Origin: Erwinia sp. E_sp_B01_1
GTDB lineage: Bacteria > Pseudomonadota > Gammaproteobacteria > Enterobacterales > Enterobacteriaceae
Direction of reading: 5' to 3'
DNA length: 64,000 nt
Assembly (NCBI RefSeq): GCF_036865545.1
Contig: NZ_CP142208.1
Coordinates: forward strand, 2,728,001-2,792,000
How positions within the stretch are numbered: position 1 is the first letter of the stretch; the number at the start of each line of letters is the position of its first letter. A program made the position numbers and the translations under genes. Below the pieces are notes generated by a model that saw only the letters and a list, made by a program, of their open reading frames with translations, was not told the origin of the DNA and ran no database searches. Positions 31,489 through 41,245 of this stretch are shown here, in pieces.

Positions 31489-33153
31489 TCAGAAGGTTTC
31501 CCAGTTATTTTCTGAGGTGGCAGGTAGCGCTTTTTTCGCCGTCGGCTGAGCAGCACGGCTTACCGTAGCGGCTCTGACGGGTTGGATCCCCTGCTCTTTA
31601 CGCACACGGAACACCGACACTGCCTGAGTCAGGCGGCTGGCCTGATCTTCCAGTGCCGCAGCGGCCGTAGCGGATTCTTCTACCAGTGAGGCGTTCTGCT
31701 GGGTCACACGATCCATCTCGGTAACCGCCGTGCCAACCTGATCGATTCCTTTGCTCTGCTCATCCGAAGCGGAAGCAATTTCACCCATGATGTCGGTCAC
31801 GCGGGTTACCGCATTCACGATGTCACTCATGGTGTCACCGGCGGTGGCCACCAGCTGAGTACCGCTGTCCACACGAGTCACAGAGTCTTCGATCAGGCTC
31901 TTGATCTCTTTGGCTGCCTGCGCGCTGCGCTGGGCCAGGTTACGCACTTCGCCAGCTACCACGGCGAAACCACGTCCCTGCTCGCCAGCACGCGCTGCTT
32001 CTACTGCGGCGTTTAACGCAAGAATGTTGGTCTGGAAGGCGATGCCATCGATCACGCTGGTGATATCAGCGATTTTCTTGGAGCTGCCGGCGATGTCGCT
32101 CATGGTTTTCACCACGCCATCCACTACCTTGCCGCCTTTCATTGCGGTTTCAGAGGCGCTTAATGCCAGCTGCGAAGCCTGACGGGCGTTCTCGGCATTC
32201 TGCTTCACGGTAGCCGTCAACTGCTCCATGCTGGCTGCGGTTTGTTCCAGAGAAGCCGCCTGCTGCTCAGTACGGGCAGAAAGATCGTTGTTACCCGCCG
32301 CGATCTCGCTCGCACCGGTATAAATCGCATCAGAACCATCGCGCACGTCGCTGACTGTCCGCACCAGCGCCTGCTGCATCTCTTTCAGGCTGGTTGCCAG
32401 CTGGGCCATCTCATTTCGCCCTTCCACTTCAATGGTATGGGTCAGATCGCCTTCAGCGATATGGCTGATATGGCTGATACTGGTTTGCAGCGGCGTGATT
32501 AACACCTTGCGCAGACCGACCCAGCACAGCGAAATCAGCGCCACTACCAGCACCATCACGGTGCCAATCACCCACAACATTTTGGTGTAGGCCGCTTCGT
32601 TCGCTTCCACACCCTGAACGGTGATGATTTTCTGCGCGTCACGCCACTGGGTATAAGCTGCCTGCATATCATTCTGCTTCTGCTCAATATCCAGCTTGAA
32701 CATCTCAGTCAGCTGTTTGCTTTCCATCAGCTGCAGCATCTGTCCCAGCGTTTTGGAATAGATCCCGTAGTTATTTTCCAGCGCGGCGATCACTTCAGGT
32801 GAGAGCCCTTTGGTGTTCGGGATAGATTTATACAGTTCGTAAGATTTATCGGCATCCGCCAGCAGTTTTTTCCCCTGGTCACTGATAGTGGTCAGGGAGG
32901 CGCTGTTGATGCTGTTTGCTGTTTCACTCTGCAAACGCAGCATGCCCCGGTTCAGGGTGATGCGGGTCTGGTTCAGAGCAATCCACGCGTCGGTGAAAGC
33001 CGCCACGTTGTCACTGGAGTTCTGAGCAATGGAAAAACTATCTTTGTCGCTGATCAGCGCGCGAATAAATACTCCACCCGATATCAGCTGCATAGAGCCG
33101 AAGATCAGGAGAACCAGCAGAAGACTGGTCACTACTTTAATGCGTGTAAACAT
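31489..33153 (-). CDS. Methyl-accepting chemotaxis protein 4
   Basis: A chemoreceptor of 554 residues starting [20 protein letters not shown]. The periplasmic domain has [18 protein letters not shown] and [17 protein letters not shown], which depart from both Tsr and Tar contacts, so the ligand cannot be guessed. HAMP and the signalling hairpin with [20 protein letters not shown] follow, ending ENNWETF. It is the first gene of the receptor array, just after cheW and a terminator, and has its own near-perfect sigma-28 promoter. Confidence 0.92.
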   Translation of the reverse strand: MFTRIKVVTSLLLVLLIFGSMQLISGGVFIRALISDKDSFSIAQNSSDNVAAFTDAWIALNQTRITLNRGMLRLQSETANSINSASLTTISDQGKKLLADADKSYELYKSIPNTKGLSPEVIAALENNYGIYSKTLGQMLQLMESKQLTEMFKLDIEQKQNDMQAAYTQWRDAQKIITVQGVEANEAAYTKMLWVIGTVMVLVVALISLCWVGLRKVLITPLQTSISHISHIAEGDLTHTIEVEGRNEMAQLATSLKEMQQALVRTVSDVRDGSDAIYTGASEIAAGNNDLSARTEQQAASLEQTAASMEQLTATVKQNAENARQASQLALSASETAMKGGKVVDGVVKTMSDIAGSSKKIADITSVIDGIAFQTNILALNAAVEAARAGEQGRGFAVVAGEVRNLAQRSAQAAKEIKSLIEDSVTRVDSGTQLVATAGDTMSDIVNAVTRVTDIMGEIASASDEQSKGIDQVGTAVTEMDRVTQQNASLVEESATAAAALEDQASRLTQAVSVFRVRKEQGIQPVRAATVSRAAQPTAKKALPATSENNWETF

Positions 33154-33192
33154 AGGGAACCCTTGGTGTAAGAAAGTGGGACAACACCAGAT

Positions 33193-33219
33193 TTATCGGC
33201 GCTGCATGCCGAAACTTTA
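33193..33219 (-). promoter_or_regulatory. Sigma-28 (FliA) promoter of the receptor array
   Basis: On the minus strand TAAAGTTT, 11 bases, GCCGATAA is a perfect match to the FliA consensus. It lies 40 bases upstream of receptor 4 and after the cheW terminator, the position of the tar promoter in E. coli. Confidence 0.95.
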
Positions 33220-33314
33220 TGTGAGCGAGGCGGGTTATTTTAGTTACTAAAACCTGCAATTTAGGTGCTCACGATATATTCCACTATCTCCTTGTGGGTA
33301 TTATCCCGGACTAC

Positions 33315-33343
33315 AAAAAAAGCCGGTCATCAGAGACCGGCTT
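33315..33343 (-). terminator. Terminator of motAB-cheAW
   Basis: On the minus strand AAGCCGGTC/GACCGGCTT with a 6-base loop runs into seven T residues, 20 bases after the cheW stop. Confidence 0.9.
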
Positions 33344-33364
33344 TACTACCTCAAGGAAGCTGGA

Positions 33365-33862
33365 TCAGGCGCTACGCAGGGTATCGACCAGAGCCATCTC
33401 TTCGCTGTTCAGCAGTTTTTCGATGTCGACCAGAATCAACATACGTTCGCCCAGCGCGCCCAGACCGGTCAGATATTCGGTCGACATGGTGACCGCAAAT
33501 TCCGGTGAAGGACGGATCTGATCGGTGGTCAGTGACAGCACGTCAGAGACGCCATCCACCACAATACCGACCACGCGCTGTTCCAGATTCAGAACGATAA
33601 CCACGGTGTTTTCGTTGTAGACCACATCGGGCTGCGCGAACTTCAGACGCAGGTCGATAATCGGCACGATCACACCGCGCAGGTTAGTCACACCCTTAAT
33701 AAAAGCCGGGGTGTTTGCAATGCGGGTGACCTGGTCATATCCCCGGATCTCCTGCACTTTCAGAATATCAATGCCGTACTCTTCGTCACCCAGTGTAAAC
33801 ACCAGAAACTCCTGGCCTACGGTTTCGCCAGCAAGTTTAGTGACAGTTGCCATTCCAGTCAT
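33365..33862 (-). CDS. cheW: CheW, receptor-kinase coupling protein
   Basis: Links chemoreceptors to CheA in the signalling array. The 165-residue SH3-like protein carries [20 protein letters not shown] near residue 18 and the receptor-contact segment [16 protein letters not shown] near 61. [15 protein letters not shown] lies near 97. It is close to identical to E. coli CheW apart from the C-terminus. It follows cheA by 24 bases and is followed by a strong terminator. Confidence 0.98.
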   Translation of the reverse strand: MTGMATVTKLAGETVGQEFLVFTLGDEEYGIDILKVQEIRGYDQVTRIANTPAFIKGVTNLRGVIVPIIDLRLKFAQPDVVYNENTVVIVLNLEQRVVGIVVDGVSDVLSLTTDQIRPSPEFAVTMSTEYLTGLGALGERMLILVDIEKLLNSEEMALVDTLRSA

Positions 33863-33886
33863 AGTTCTACCCTTAATCGGTTAAAT

Positions 33887-35881
33887 TCAGGCCGCGGCTC
33901 CCGCCACACGCTTTTCACGGTTGAGAGACTGCAGTGCCGAGACATCGACAATCAGCGCCACGCTGCCATCACCCAGGATGGTCGCCGCCGAAATGCCCGG
34001 CACTTTGCGATAGTTGCTTTCAAGGTTTTTCACCACAACCTGGTGCTGACCAATCAGCTGATCCACCAGCATGGCGTAACGCTTACCGGCGCTTTGCAGG
34101 ATCACAACGATGCCCTGCGTGGCTTCGGTTTTCGCGCCCTGAACATCAAATACGTTCCACAGTTCAACCAGCGGCAGGTATTCGCCACGGACTTCAAGCA
34201 CACGTTCGCCACCCGCCAGCGGGTGCAGATCGTCAGCCAGCGGCTGAAGAGATTCCATGACGGCGTTGAGCGGCAGAATAAAGACTTCATTTGCCACGCG
34301 AACGGACATGCCATCAAGGATTGCCAGCGTCAGCGGCAGCAGGATACGGATCGTCGTGCCCTTGCCCTGCCTGGACGAGATTTCAACATGACCACCCATC
34401 TCCTGGATGTTCCGTTTCACCACGTCCATGCCCACGCCACGTCCGGAAACGTCAGTCACCTGCTCCGCCGTTGAGAAGCCAGGCGCAAAGATCAGCATGC
34501 CCACTTCTTCGTCGGTCATGTTTTCGGAGACCGGCAGTCCGGAAGAGAGCGCTTTCGCCAGAATACGTTCACGGTTCAGGCCGGCACCGTCATCGACCAC
34601 TTCGATGCAGATGTTGCCGCCCTGGTGTTCTGCGGAAAGCGTCAGGTTACCCACGGCATGTTTGCCTGCGGTTATACGTTTTTCCGGGGTTTCAATACCG
34701 TGATCCAGGCTGTTACGCACCAGGTGCGTTAACGGATCGATAATGCGTTCAATCAGGCTCTTATCCAGTTCGGTTGAGCTACCCATCAGGGTCAGTTCCA
34801 CCTCTTTGCCCAGCTTGCTGGCCAGGTCACGAACCAGACGCGGGAAGCGGCTGAAGACATACTCCATCGGCATCATACGGATAGACATCACCGATTCCTG
34901 CAGATCACGGGCGTTACGCTCTAACTGCCCCATGCTGTTCAGCAGATCGCCGTGTGCCACCGGGTCCAGCTCACCGGAACGCTGAGCCAGCATCGACTGT
35001 GTAATCACCAGTTCGCCGACCAGGTTGATTAACTGGTCTACCTTTTCTACCGCAACGCGGATACTGGTCGATTCGCTGGCTTTCGTAGCCGCCGCTTTCT
35101 TCGGTGCTTCGCGTTTCGCTGGCGTGATGTCGCTGACGGTTGCCAGCGGTGCTACCGGCTCTTCTGCCGCTTCCACTACATCCACTGCCGGTTCGGCAGC
35201 AGCCTGCGGTGCAGCACCGGCAGGCAGAAACTTGATTTGCGACTCTTCAATCACAAAACAGAGTACCGCCGTGATGTCATCCTGACTCACGGAGGAGTCC
35301 AGCGTGACTTCAACAGAAGTCTCGCCTTTGATCACGTCAGAGACGGTGCCCAGATTACCCAACTCTTCCAGCATCAGCGGAATTTCTGTGGGTTTCAGAT
35401 CCACCAGAGCCAGTCTCAGACCAGCCGCTGCCTGGGCTGCCGGGGTGTTGACCGGGGCCAGCGTTTTCGCCGGTTCGATCGTTTCACCTTTGGCTTCTAA
35501 CGCTAACTGACGCAGCGCCTGACAGATATATTCAAACGTCGCGGCATTAGGTTCCGTGGCGGTTTTATAGGCATCCAACTGTTCCTGCATAATATCCTTG
35601 GTTTCCAAAAACAGGTTGATGATATCGGTGCTTAACTGCATTTCACCGCGTCGTGCGCCGTCCAGGATGTTCTCCAGGATATGCGTGGTTTCCTGCAACA
35701 CAGTAAACCCGAAAGTACCCGCTCCGCCTTTAATCGAATGGGCTGCCCGGAAAATAGCGTTAAGCTGCTCCGAGTCTGGTTCCTGCGGGTCTAATCCCAG
35801 CAGGTGTTGTTCCATGTCGGCCAGTAATTCATCGGCTTCATCGAAAAACGTTTGGTAAAAATCGCTGATATCCATGCTCAC
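33887..35881 (-). CDS. cheA: CheA, chemotaxis histidine kinase
   Basis: Kinase that phosphorylates CheY and CheB. The domain order is Hpt with His48 in FRAAHSIKGGAGTFG, a CheY-binding P2 domain (about 160-230) and a Pro/Ala-rich linker. A dimerisation domain follows (ESTSIRVAVEKVDQLINLVG near 280), then the ATPase domain with HLVRNSLDHGIE, DDGAGLNRERILAK and GRGVGMDVVKRNI, and the CheW-like regulatory domain. It is 664 residues; the linker regions are slightly longer than in E. coli (654). It starts with GTG at 35881 (MSMDISDFYQ), as in E. coli. Confidence 0.98.
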   Translation of the reverse strand: MSMDISDFYQTFFDEADELLADMEQHLLGLDPQEPDSEQLNAIFRAAHSIKGGAGTFGFTVLQETTHILENILDGARRGEMQLSTDIINLFLETKDIMQEQLDAYKTATEPNAATFEYICQALRQLALEAKGETIEPAKTLAPVNTPAAQAAAGLRLALVDLKPTEIPLMLEELGNLGTVSDVIKGETSVEVTLDSSVSQDDITAVLCFVIEESQIKFLPAGAAPQAAAEPAVDVVEAAEEPVAPLATVSDITPAKREAPKKAAATKASESTSIRVAVEKVDQLINLVGELVITQSMLAQRSGELDPVAHGDLLNSMGQLERNARDLQESVMSIRMMPMEYVFSRFPRLVRDLASKLGKEVELTLMGSSTELDKSLIERIIDPLTHLVRNSLDHGIETPEKRITAGKHAVGNLTLSAEHQGGNICIEVVDDGAGLNRERILAKALSSGLPVSENMTDEEVGMLIFAPGFSTAEQVTDVSGRGVGMDVVKRNIQEMGGHVEISSRQGKGTTIRILLPLTLAILDGMSVRVANEVFILPLNAVMESLQPLADDLHPLAGGERVLEVRGEYLPLVELWNVFDVQGAKTEATQGIVVILQSAGKRYAMLVDQLIGQHQVVVKNLESNYRKVPGISAATILGDGSVALIVDVSALQSLNREKRVAGAAA

Positions 35882-35885
35882 GGGA

Positions 35886-36925
35886 TCACCTCTGCTGTGA
35901 GTCGCGATCGGTCTGCGCCGCAGGTGCCGGGGTCACAGGTGGTGCTGCGCCTGTTGCTGCCGGAGTTCCTGCTGGCTCAGCCACTGAAGGTTGAGGGTCT
36001 GGTGTTTTTGTGGCATCGGTGGGTAACACCGGCGCGACGATTTTGCTAAGACTGCCCGTATCGCTGTCGCTGATTTGCACAGCGTCGCTTTCCGAGTTCT
36101 CTTTCTCTATTTGTTTTTCAGTATCATGGTTCAATACCAGCAAACTGATTCGGCGGTTAACGGCATCATTCGCCCCGCGATTTTTTAATCTCATGGTGTC
36201 GGCCATCCCTACCACTCGCAGCATCTTGCCGCTGTCCAGTCCACCCATCACCAGCTCACGACGTGAGGCGTTAGCCCGATCGGTGGAAAGTTCCCAGTTA
36301 CTGTATCCGCGGTCACCATTGGCATACTGAAAATCATCAGTGTGGCCGGCGAGGCTGATACGGTTCGGGATATCGTTAAGAATCGGGGCGATAGCGCGTA
36401 AAATATCGCGCATATACGTCTCGACCTCTGCACTCCCTGTTTTAAACATTGGACGGTTCTGGCTGTCGATAATCTGGATGCGCAGTCCCTCCTCCACCAT
36501 ATTGATGATCAGATGAGGACGCAGGGCTTTCAGCCTTGGGTCCGCTTCGATCAGCTGGTCGAGTTTTTCACGCAGCCGGTTGAGGCGAATCTCATCCAGT
36601 TTGCGTTTCTGGGCATCCATATCCACCACTTTCCTGACTTCCCCTTCCTTCTGGGTAGGGTCATTACCGCCACCAGGGATCACACTCGTACTGTCGCTGG
36701 AGCGTGGCCCGCCGGTCACGGCAACTTTCAGTGGCGTCTTAAAGTAATCGGCAATTTGCGTCAAACCCTTAGGGTCAGAAACGGCAATCAGCCACATCAC
36801 CAGAAAAAAAGCCATCATTGCGGTCATAAAGTCGGCATAAGCAATTTTCCATGAGCCATGCCCGCCCTCATGCCCTTTATGCTTTTTTTCCTGACAACAA
36901 TAATGGGATGATTGTTATGCTTCAT
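35886..36925 (-). pseudogene. motB: MotB, flagellar stator protein, frameshifted near its N-terminus
   Basis: Stator subunit that anchors MotAB to peptidoglycan and carries the proton-accepting Asp. The natural start is ATG 36925 ([14 protein letters not shown]), 3 bases after the motA stop. After A7 at 36883-36889 the frame is off by one and stops at TTATGA; adding one A gives [20 protein letters not shown], joining the long frame that begins [13 protein letters not shown]. The critical Asp is in YADF, and the OmpA-like domain has [20 protein letters not shown] near residue 215. All else is intact for 313 codons. A true break would abolish motility, so a sequence error or slippage is the first thing to test. 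Confidence 0.88.
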
Positions 36926-36928
36926 GCG

Positions 36929-37816
36929 TTATGCGTCCTGATCCGAGGTCTGTTTCGCCGGTGATTTTGCGTTACGGACATGCTCCTCCAGCTCGGTAAA
37001 GGATGGTCGCTCGGTTGAGTAAAGCGTTTTACGGCCAAATTCAACGGCGATCTGTGGCGCATAGCCATTCAGGCTGGAGAGCAATGTCACTTTTATGCAC
37101 TGCAACATCTTGGTCTGTTCAGCACACTTCTGGCGAAGAACCCCGCCCAACGGCGAGATAAATCCGTAAGCCAGCAGGATCCCCAGGAAGGTTCCGACCA
37201 TCGCATGAGCAATCAACTCGCCCAGTACTGCCGGTGGCTGGTCTGCCGAAGCCAGGGTATGCACAACCCCCATTACCGCCGCCACGATACCGAATGCCGG
37301 CAGGGAATCCCCCATCGTTTGCAGCGCCGTTGCCGGCACTTCGCACTCGTGTTCGTAAGTTTCAATCTCTTCGTCCATCAGCGCTTCAATCTCAAAAGCG
37401 TTCATGTTGCCGCTGACCATCAGACGCAGATAATCGGTAATGAAGTCGACTAATCTTTTATCGGCAAGAATGCGCGGGTAATTAGAGAAAATTTCACTGT
37501 CCTGTGGGCTTTCAATATCCGCTTCCAGTGACAGCATCCCCTGCTGGCGGGATTTAGCCATCAGACGGTAGAGCAATGCCATCAGATCCATATAGACGGC
37601 TTTATTATATTTTGCGCCGCGCATTAATAATGGCAGGGCCTTAAAGGTCGCTTTAATCGCCTTGCCGCTATTACCCACGATAAATGCGCCAATACCGGCA
37701 CCACCGATGATTAACAGTTCAGAAGGTTGATAAAGCGCACCAAGGTGGCCCCCCACCATGGCATAGCCACCCAACACCGACCCGACTACCAGGATATAAC
37801 CCAAAATTATTAACAC
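36929..37816 (-). CDS. motA: MotA, flagellar stator proton-channel protein
   Basis: Inner-membrane partner of MotB. It is 295 residues, as in E. coli. Four membrane segments are visible (about 1-20, 33-50, 170-190, 200-222). The cytoplasmic loop holds the rotor-contacting charged residues around RLMAKSRQQGMLSLEADIE near residue 88, and the conserved PALA-type region GDSLPAFGIVAAVMGVVHTL lies near 168. It is first gene of the motAB-cheAW unit. The intergenic gap carries the flhDC terminator; the likely sigma-28 promoter lies inside flhC. Confidence 0.98.
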   Translation of the reverse strand: MLIILGYILVVGSVLGGYAMVGGHLGALYQPSELLIIGGAGIGAFIVGNSGKAIKATFKALPLLMRGAKYNKAVYMDLMALLYRLMAKSRQQGMLSLEADIESPQDSEIFSNYPRILADKRLVDFITDYLRLMVSGNMNAFEIEALMDEEIETYEHECEVPATALQTMGDSLPAFGIVAAVMGVVHTLASADQPPAVLGELIAHAMVGTFLGILLAYGFISPLGGVLRQKCAEQTKMLQCIKVTLLSSLNGYAPQIAVEFGRKTLYSTERPSFTELEEHVRNAKSPAKQTSDQDA

Positions 37817-37892
37817 AATAGTTCCTTACGTCCGGTGACGTGTGGGTTTTAGTTTAACCAGAGTATTTCAGGTCGTTTCACCAGGCATGGGC

Positions 37893-37923
37893 AAAAAAAA
37901 AGCAGCGGTTATTAACCGCTGCT
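37893..37923 (-). terminator. flhDC terminator
   Basis: On the minus strand AGCAGCGGTT/AACCGCTGCT with a short loop runs into nine T residues, about 27 bases after the flhC stop and about 80 bases before motA. Confidence 0.92.
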
Positions 37924-37949
37924 GGATTCATTCCACCTGGTGAGCAATA

Positions 37950-38528
37950 TTAAACGGCTTGTTTAACCTGTTCATCCAGCAGTTGTGAAATGTTATCGGC
38001 AGGTTCTGCCAAAAGTTTACGTCTTTTTACCGCTCTGGATGGCGGCTGGCACAGGCTGCAGACAAAGCTGCCAACAGGCTGGTGCGCATGATTAATAAAG
38101 CTTCCGCCGCAGCATTTGCAGTCGGACAATTCGAGCATACCGCTCTCAACAAACCGGACCAGGGTCCAGGCGCGGGTCAGCGCCAGCAGCGGGCCTTCGT
38201 CCTGTTGCGGACACTGTTCAAGATAGAGGCGGTACGCTTTGATTACCGCGTCCACACCCTTACTCAACCCGCTTTTCAGCAGGAACTGCCAGGCATTACA
38301 GAACATCGAAGAGTGGATATTCTGTTCCCAGGTCATAAACCAGTCGGTAGAAAAAGGCAGCATGCCTTTAGGTGGCGGACTCCCGCGCAGTTCTTTATAT
38401 AATTTAATTAAGCGACCGCGACTTAACTGAGTTTCGCTTTCTAACATTTGCAGACGTGCGCCCAGCGTAATTAATTCCATCGCCAGTTGAATATCACGCG
38501 CTTCCTGCACAATACTTTTTTCGCCCAT
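37950..38528 (-). CDS. flhC: FlhC, flagellar master regulator subunit
   Basis: Forms FlhD4C2, which activates class II flagellar genes. The 192-residue protein starts [20 protein letters not shown] and contains [20 protein letters not shown] near residue 23. The zinc-binding Cys cluster is visible as [11 protein letters not shown] and [11 protein letters not shown] near 138-160. The start overlaps the flhD TAA by one base (TAATG). A strong terminator follows, and the sequence encoding its last residues contains a sigma-28 promoter for motA. Confidence 0.97.
   Translation of the reverse strand: MGEKSIVQEARDIQLAMELITLGARLQMLESETQLSRGRLIKLYKELRGSPPPKGMLPFSTDWFMTWEQNIHSSMFCNAWQFLLKSGLSKGVDAVIKAYRLYLEQCPQQDEGPLLALTRAWTLVRFVESGMLELSDCKCCGGSFINHAHQPVGSFVCSLCQPPSRAVKRRKLLAEPADNISQLLDEQVKQAV
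37993..38019 (-). promoter_or_regulatory. Intragenic sigma-28 promoter for motAB-cheAW
   Basis: On the minus strand TAAACTTT, 11 bases, GCCGATAA matches the FliA consensus in 15 of 16 positions with exact spacing. It lies inside the 3' end of flhC, about 180 bases before motA. A FliA promoter inside flhC driving motA is known in E. coli. Confidence 0.85.
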
Positions 38529-38881
38529 TAACTGGCCCTCTTCTTGGGCAATTCCTGGTCTTTACCAGAGACGTTACGTAATAAACGACTGGAGAGCAGG
38601 ATACCGGTGTGGATTTGTTGCAAATCGTCCACGCGGGATTCCTGAGTTAACCGGGTAATAGTATTGTGGTCGTTGAAACGGAACTGACAAACCAGTTGAT
38701 TGGTTTCGGCCAGCTTCACCATTTCAGGCAATGTTAACTGAGAGAGTGCATCAGCCATTTGTTCATCGATACCCAGACGGAACATTGCCGACGCTTTTTC
38801 CTGGTTAATAAGGCGTTGCGCAAGCAACAAATAAGACAAGTTGATATCGTAAATATGTTTGAGTAATTCTGATGTACCCAT
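38528..38881 (-). CDS. flhD: FlhD, flagellar master regulator subunit
   Basis: Partner of FlhC. It is 117 residues from ATG 38881 ([20 protein letters not shown]), which aligns with E. coli and has GGA upstream; the frame is open nine codons further, but those residues are not family-like. [15 protein letters not shown] holds the conserved Cys, and [20 protein letters not shown] is diagnostic. It is translated with flhC through an overlapping stop/start. It has a long untranslated leader and a perfect CRP site upstream, so carbon status should feed into motility. Confidence 0.97.
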   Translation of the reverse strand: MGTSELLKHIYDINLSYLLLAQRLINQEKASAMFRLGIDEQMADALSQLTLPEMVKLAETNQLVCQFRFNDHNTITRLTQESRVDDLQQIHTGILLSSRLLRNVSGKDQELPKKRAS

Positions 38882-39768
38882 TTTCATTCCATCCATTCTG
38901 ACTGACACTACTTAAACGTTACGGATTGCGCCGCTACCAGGTTGCTGTTGTTTTCTCAAGTGGCAAAAATTTAGTGGCAGAAGCCAAACGTTCGCGAAGC
39001 TGTCAGCGACCTTGAGGGCGCAAACAGAAAGTAGTCATAAAACCCATTTTGCCAGTTACTTCGTCCATTTCTTTTTCGCGACCCCCTGTGGGAATCCCGG
39101 AGTTTTCTGAGTGCCCTTTAGGACTATTCCGAAAACAACGCAACTTTATCCCCTCTGATTTAGACATACAACGAGAGCCAGCTAAAATTTTAGATAAAGT
39201 GTGATCCAGATCACACTTTTCCCGGTTTTTTTTAAAAATGACCCTTTAGTAACGCTGTTGATTAGCTCAATAAACAGCCAAAATCAGCCTGTTTTGTTAA
39301 TTTTTTACATTATGTAAACATTTTCAAATGAAAATGATTCCCTTTACGAGTATTACGCCGCTGAGAAGCGATATTTTGATCTGAAGCAGAATTTAACACT
39401 ACTTAAAATAATAAAAGCAGTGTTTTTAGCTGATATATAGGGGTGTGGCGTGATATAAAAGTAATCACTCAGGGGTAATATCAGCGGGGTGTATGGAATG
39501 TTAAATGTGACAGACCGCATGTTTTTGGCAGGAAGCGATAGTGTTTCGTAAGCCTTGCCAGGCTTGTGTTAAGAGGGTGCAAAGGGGTGTAACGGACAGT
39601 TACATAAGTGACGTGAATGTTTAAGTCGGGCTGAAGCTCTCTTAACTAATATCGGCAGTGAGAAATGCATCTTTAGGAAAAAGTCATTTTTTTCGTTATT
39701 TTTCTTATAAATGGCTCTTAATCTGCCCTTAAGCCAGCCCTGAATTACTCTTTTAAGACCTGTGTCGC
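38882..39768. promoter_or_regulatory. Long flhDC control region
   Basis: About 890 bases without a credible gene separate flhD from the otsA terminator. Besides the CRP site there is a perfect 15-base palindrome TTTACATTATGTAAA (39304-39318). A dyad TGTAAC-N5-GTTACA lies at 39588-39604, and a short hairpin AGCCT/AGGCT is at 39551-39565. Many phased A/T tracts occur, as expected for H-NS binding. In enterics flhDC integrates many inputs over such a leader; which regulators use these dyads is not evident. Confidence 0.6.
39200..39215. promoter_or_regulatory. CRP-cAMP site upstream of flhD
   Basis: TGTGATCCAGATCACA is a perfect palindrome with the CRP half-sites TGTGA/TCACA, extended on both sides by AAG/CTT. 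It lies about 320 bases before flhD, comparable to the E. coli activating site upstream of a long leader. Confidence 0.92.
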
Positions 39769-39795
39769 AAAAAAAAGGGCGATCCAGGATCGCCC
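39769..39795 (-). terminator. otsBA terminator
   Basis: On the minus strand GGGCGATCC/GGATCGCCC forms a 9-bp stem with a 1-base centre (or a shorter stem with a normal loop) followed by eight T residues, 20 bases after the otsA stop. Confidence 0.9.
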
Positions 39796-39814
39796 TTGTT
39801 TATGCTGGCATAAA

Positions 39815-41245
39815 TTATGCTAGTCGTGGAAAGGTGGCGACCTTGTGGGCCTCCCCCTTCTCTTTAGTGCGTAGCGGAACGGCCTGCAAATCCTTCAGAT
39901 AAGTTTTACGCCAGTGGGTGATATCGTTCCTGCGTAATACCGCCATCATGTCGTTATAGCGGGAAATACGCTCGTTTAATGGCATGGTTGCGGCCTGGTT
40001 CAGGGCAGCAGCAACTTCATCGCGATCGTAAGGGTTCACAATCAGCGCAGAAGTCAGCTCATTGGCCGCCCCTGCAAAGCGAGACAGTACCAGCACACCA
40101 GGATCTTCCGGGTCCTGAGCCGCCACATACTCTTTAGCGACCAGGTTCATCCCGTCACGCAGCGGCGTCACTAACCCGATATCAGTCAGGCGGAAAATTT
40201 TCATCAGCAGCCGACGGTCGAAATGCTGATTAAGGTAGTACAGCGGTGTCCAGCCCAGGGTGCCATACTTGCCGTTAATCCGCCCTGCTTCCGTTTCCAG
40301 CTGGTGACGGATGTCCTGATAAGCCTGCACATCACCGCGTGAGGTCGGGGCAATCTGCGAATACCTGATTTTCCCGTGATGCTCCGGATAGTTTTCCAGC
40401 AGCGCCTCATAGGCGAGGAAACGCTCAGGCAAACCTTTCGAATAATCCAGACGCTCACAGGCAATAATATTTTTCGCATCACCCAGATCTTTCTTCATCG
40501 CCGCCATCTTCGGCGGCAACGGCCCTTCGGCCATCTCTTTGATACTGTCCGGCTCTATACCAATAGGGTAAACCTCAGTAGCAAAATGGTGGCCGAAGGC
40601 ACAATGCTGTTTACCGCTGGTCTGCAATTGCGTCATCAGGGACAGAGACTCCAGGAAGGCTGTGCGGTCACTTTCTGTCTGGAAGCCCAGCAGATCGTAA
40701 TCACACATCATTTCCAGCAGTTCATTGTGAGGCGGTAGCGCGTTGAATATTTCCGGGGTGGGGAACGGGATATGCAGGAAGAACCCGATGCGATTGGTCA
40801 CGCCCAGCTTACGCAGTGCGGCAGCAAAAGGCAGCAGATGATAATCGTGGATCCACAGCACGTCATCAGGCTTCAGTAACGGCAGCAGGCGCTTCGCCAG
40901 CATGGTATTCACGTTACAGTAGCCATCCCAGGCTTCACGCTGGAAGTTTACCAGGTCAAGACGGTAGTGGAAGGCTGGCCAGATTACGGCGTTAGAAAAT
41001 TGCAGATAATAAAGGTCATAATCATTTTGATTTAACCCGAACGAAGCATAGGTAACGTTATCCTGTTCAAACATATCCATTGCTTCGTCATCTTCACCAA
41101 TCTCATTGATTTCGCCGTTCCAGCCAAACCACAGTCCACCGGTGGTTTTCAGCGCATCCATAATGCCAACGGTCAGACCGCCAGCACTGGCTTTTGACCC
41201 ATCGGGTATAGCGATGCGGTTAGATACGACTACTAAGCGACTCAT
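39815..41245 (-). CDS. otsA: Trehalose-6-phosphate synthase
   Basis: GT20 glycosyltransferase joining UDP-glucose and glucose-6-phosphate to give trehalose-6-phosphate. The N-terminus MSRLVVVSNRIAIPDGSKAS holds the substrate loop. WIHDYHLLPF lies near residue 128 and RLDYSKGLPERFLAYEALL near 262. TPLRDGMNLVAKEYVAAQD is in the C-terminal nucleotide-binding half. It is 476 residues. ATG 41245 lies inside the end of otsB (26-base overlap), so it is coupled to it. Trehalose protects against osmotic stress and drying, useful on plant surfaces. Confidence 0.97.
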   Translation of the reverse strand: MSRLVVVSNRIAIPDGSKASAGGLTVGIMDALKTTGGLWFGWNGEINEIGEDDEAMDMFEQDNVTYASFGLNQNDYDLYYLQFSNAVIWPAFHYRLDLVNFQREAWDGYCNVNTMLAKRLLPLLKPDDVLWIHDYHLLPFAAALRKLGVTNRIGFFLHIPFPTPEIFNALPPHNELLEMMCDYDLLGFQTESDRTAFLESLSLMTQLQTSGKQHCAFGHHFATEVYPIGIEPDSIKEMAEGPLPPKMAAMKKDLGDAKNIIACERLDYSKGLPERFLAYEALLENYPEHHGKIRYSQIAPTSRGDVQAYQDIRHQLETEAGRINGKYGTLGWTPLYYLNQHFDRRLLMKIFRLTDIGLVTPLRDGMNLVAKEYVAAQDPEDPGVLVLSRFAGAANELTSALIVNPYDRDEVAAALNQAATMPLNERISRYNDMMAVLRRNDITHWRKTYLKDLQAVPLRTKEKGEAHKVATFPRLA

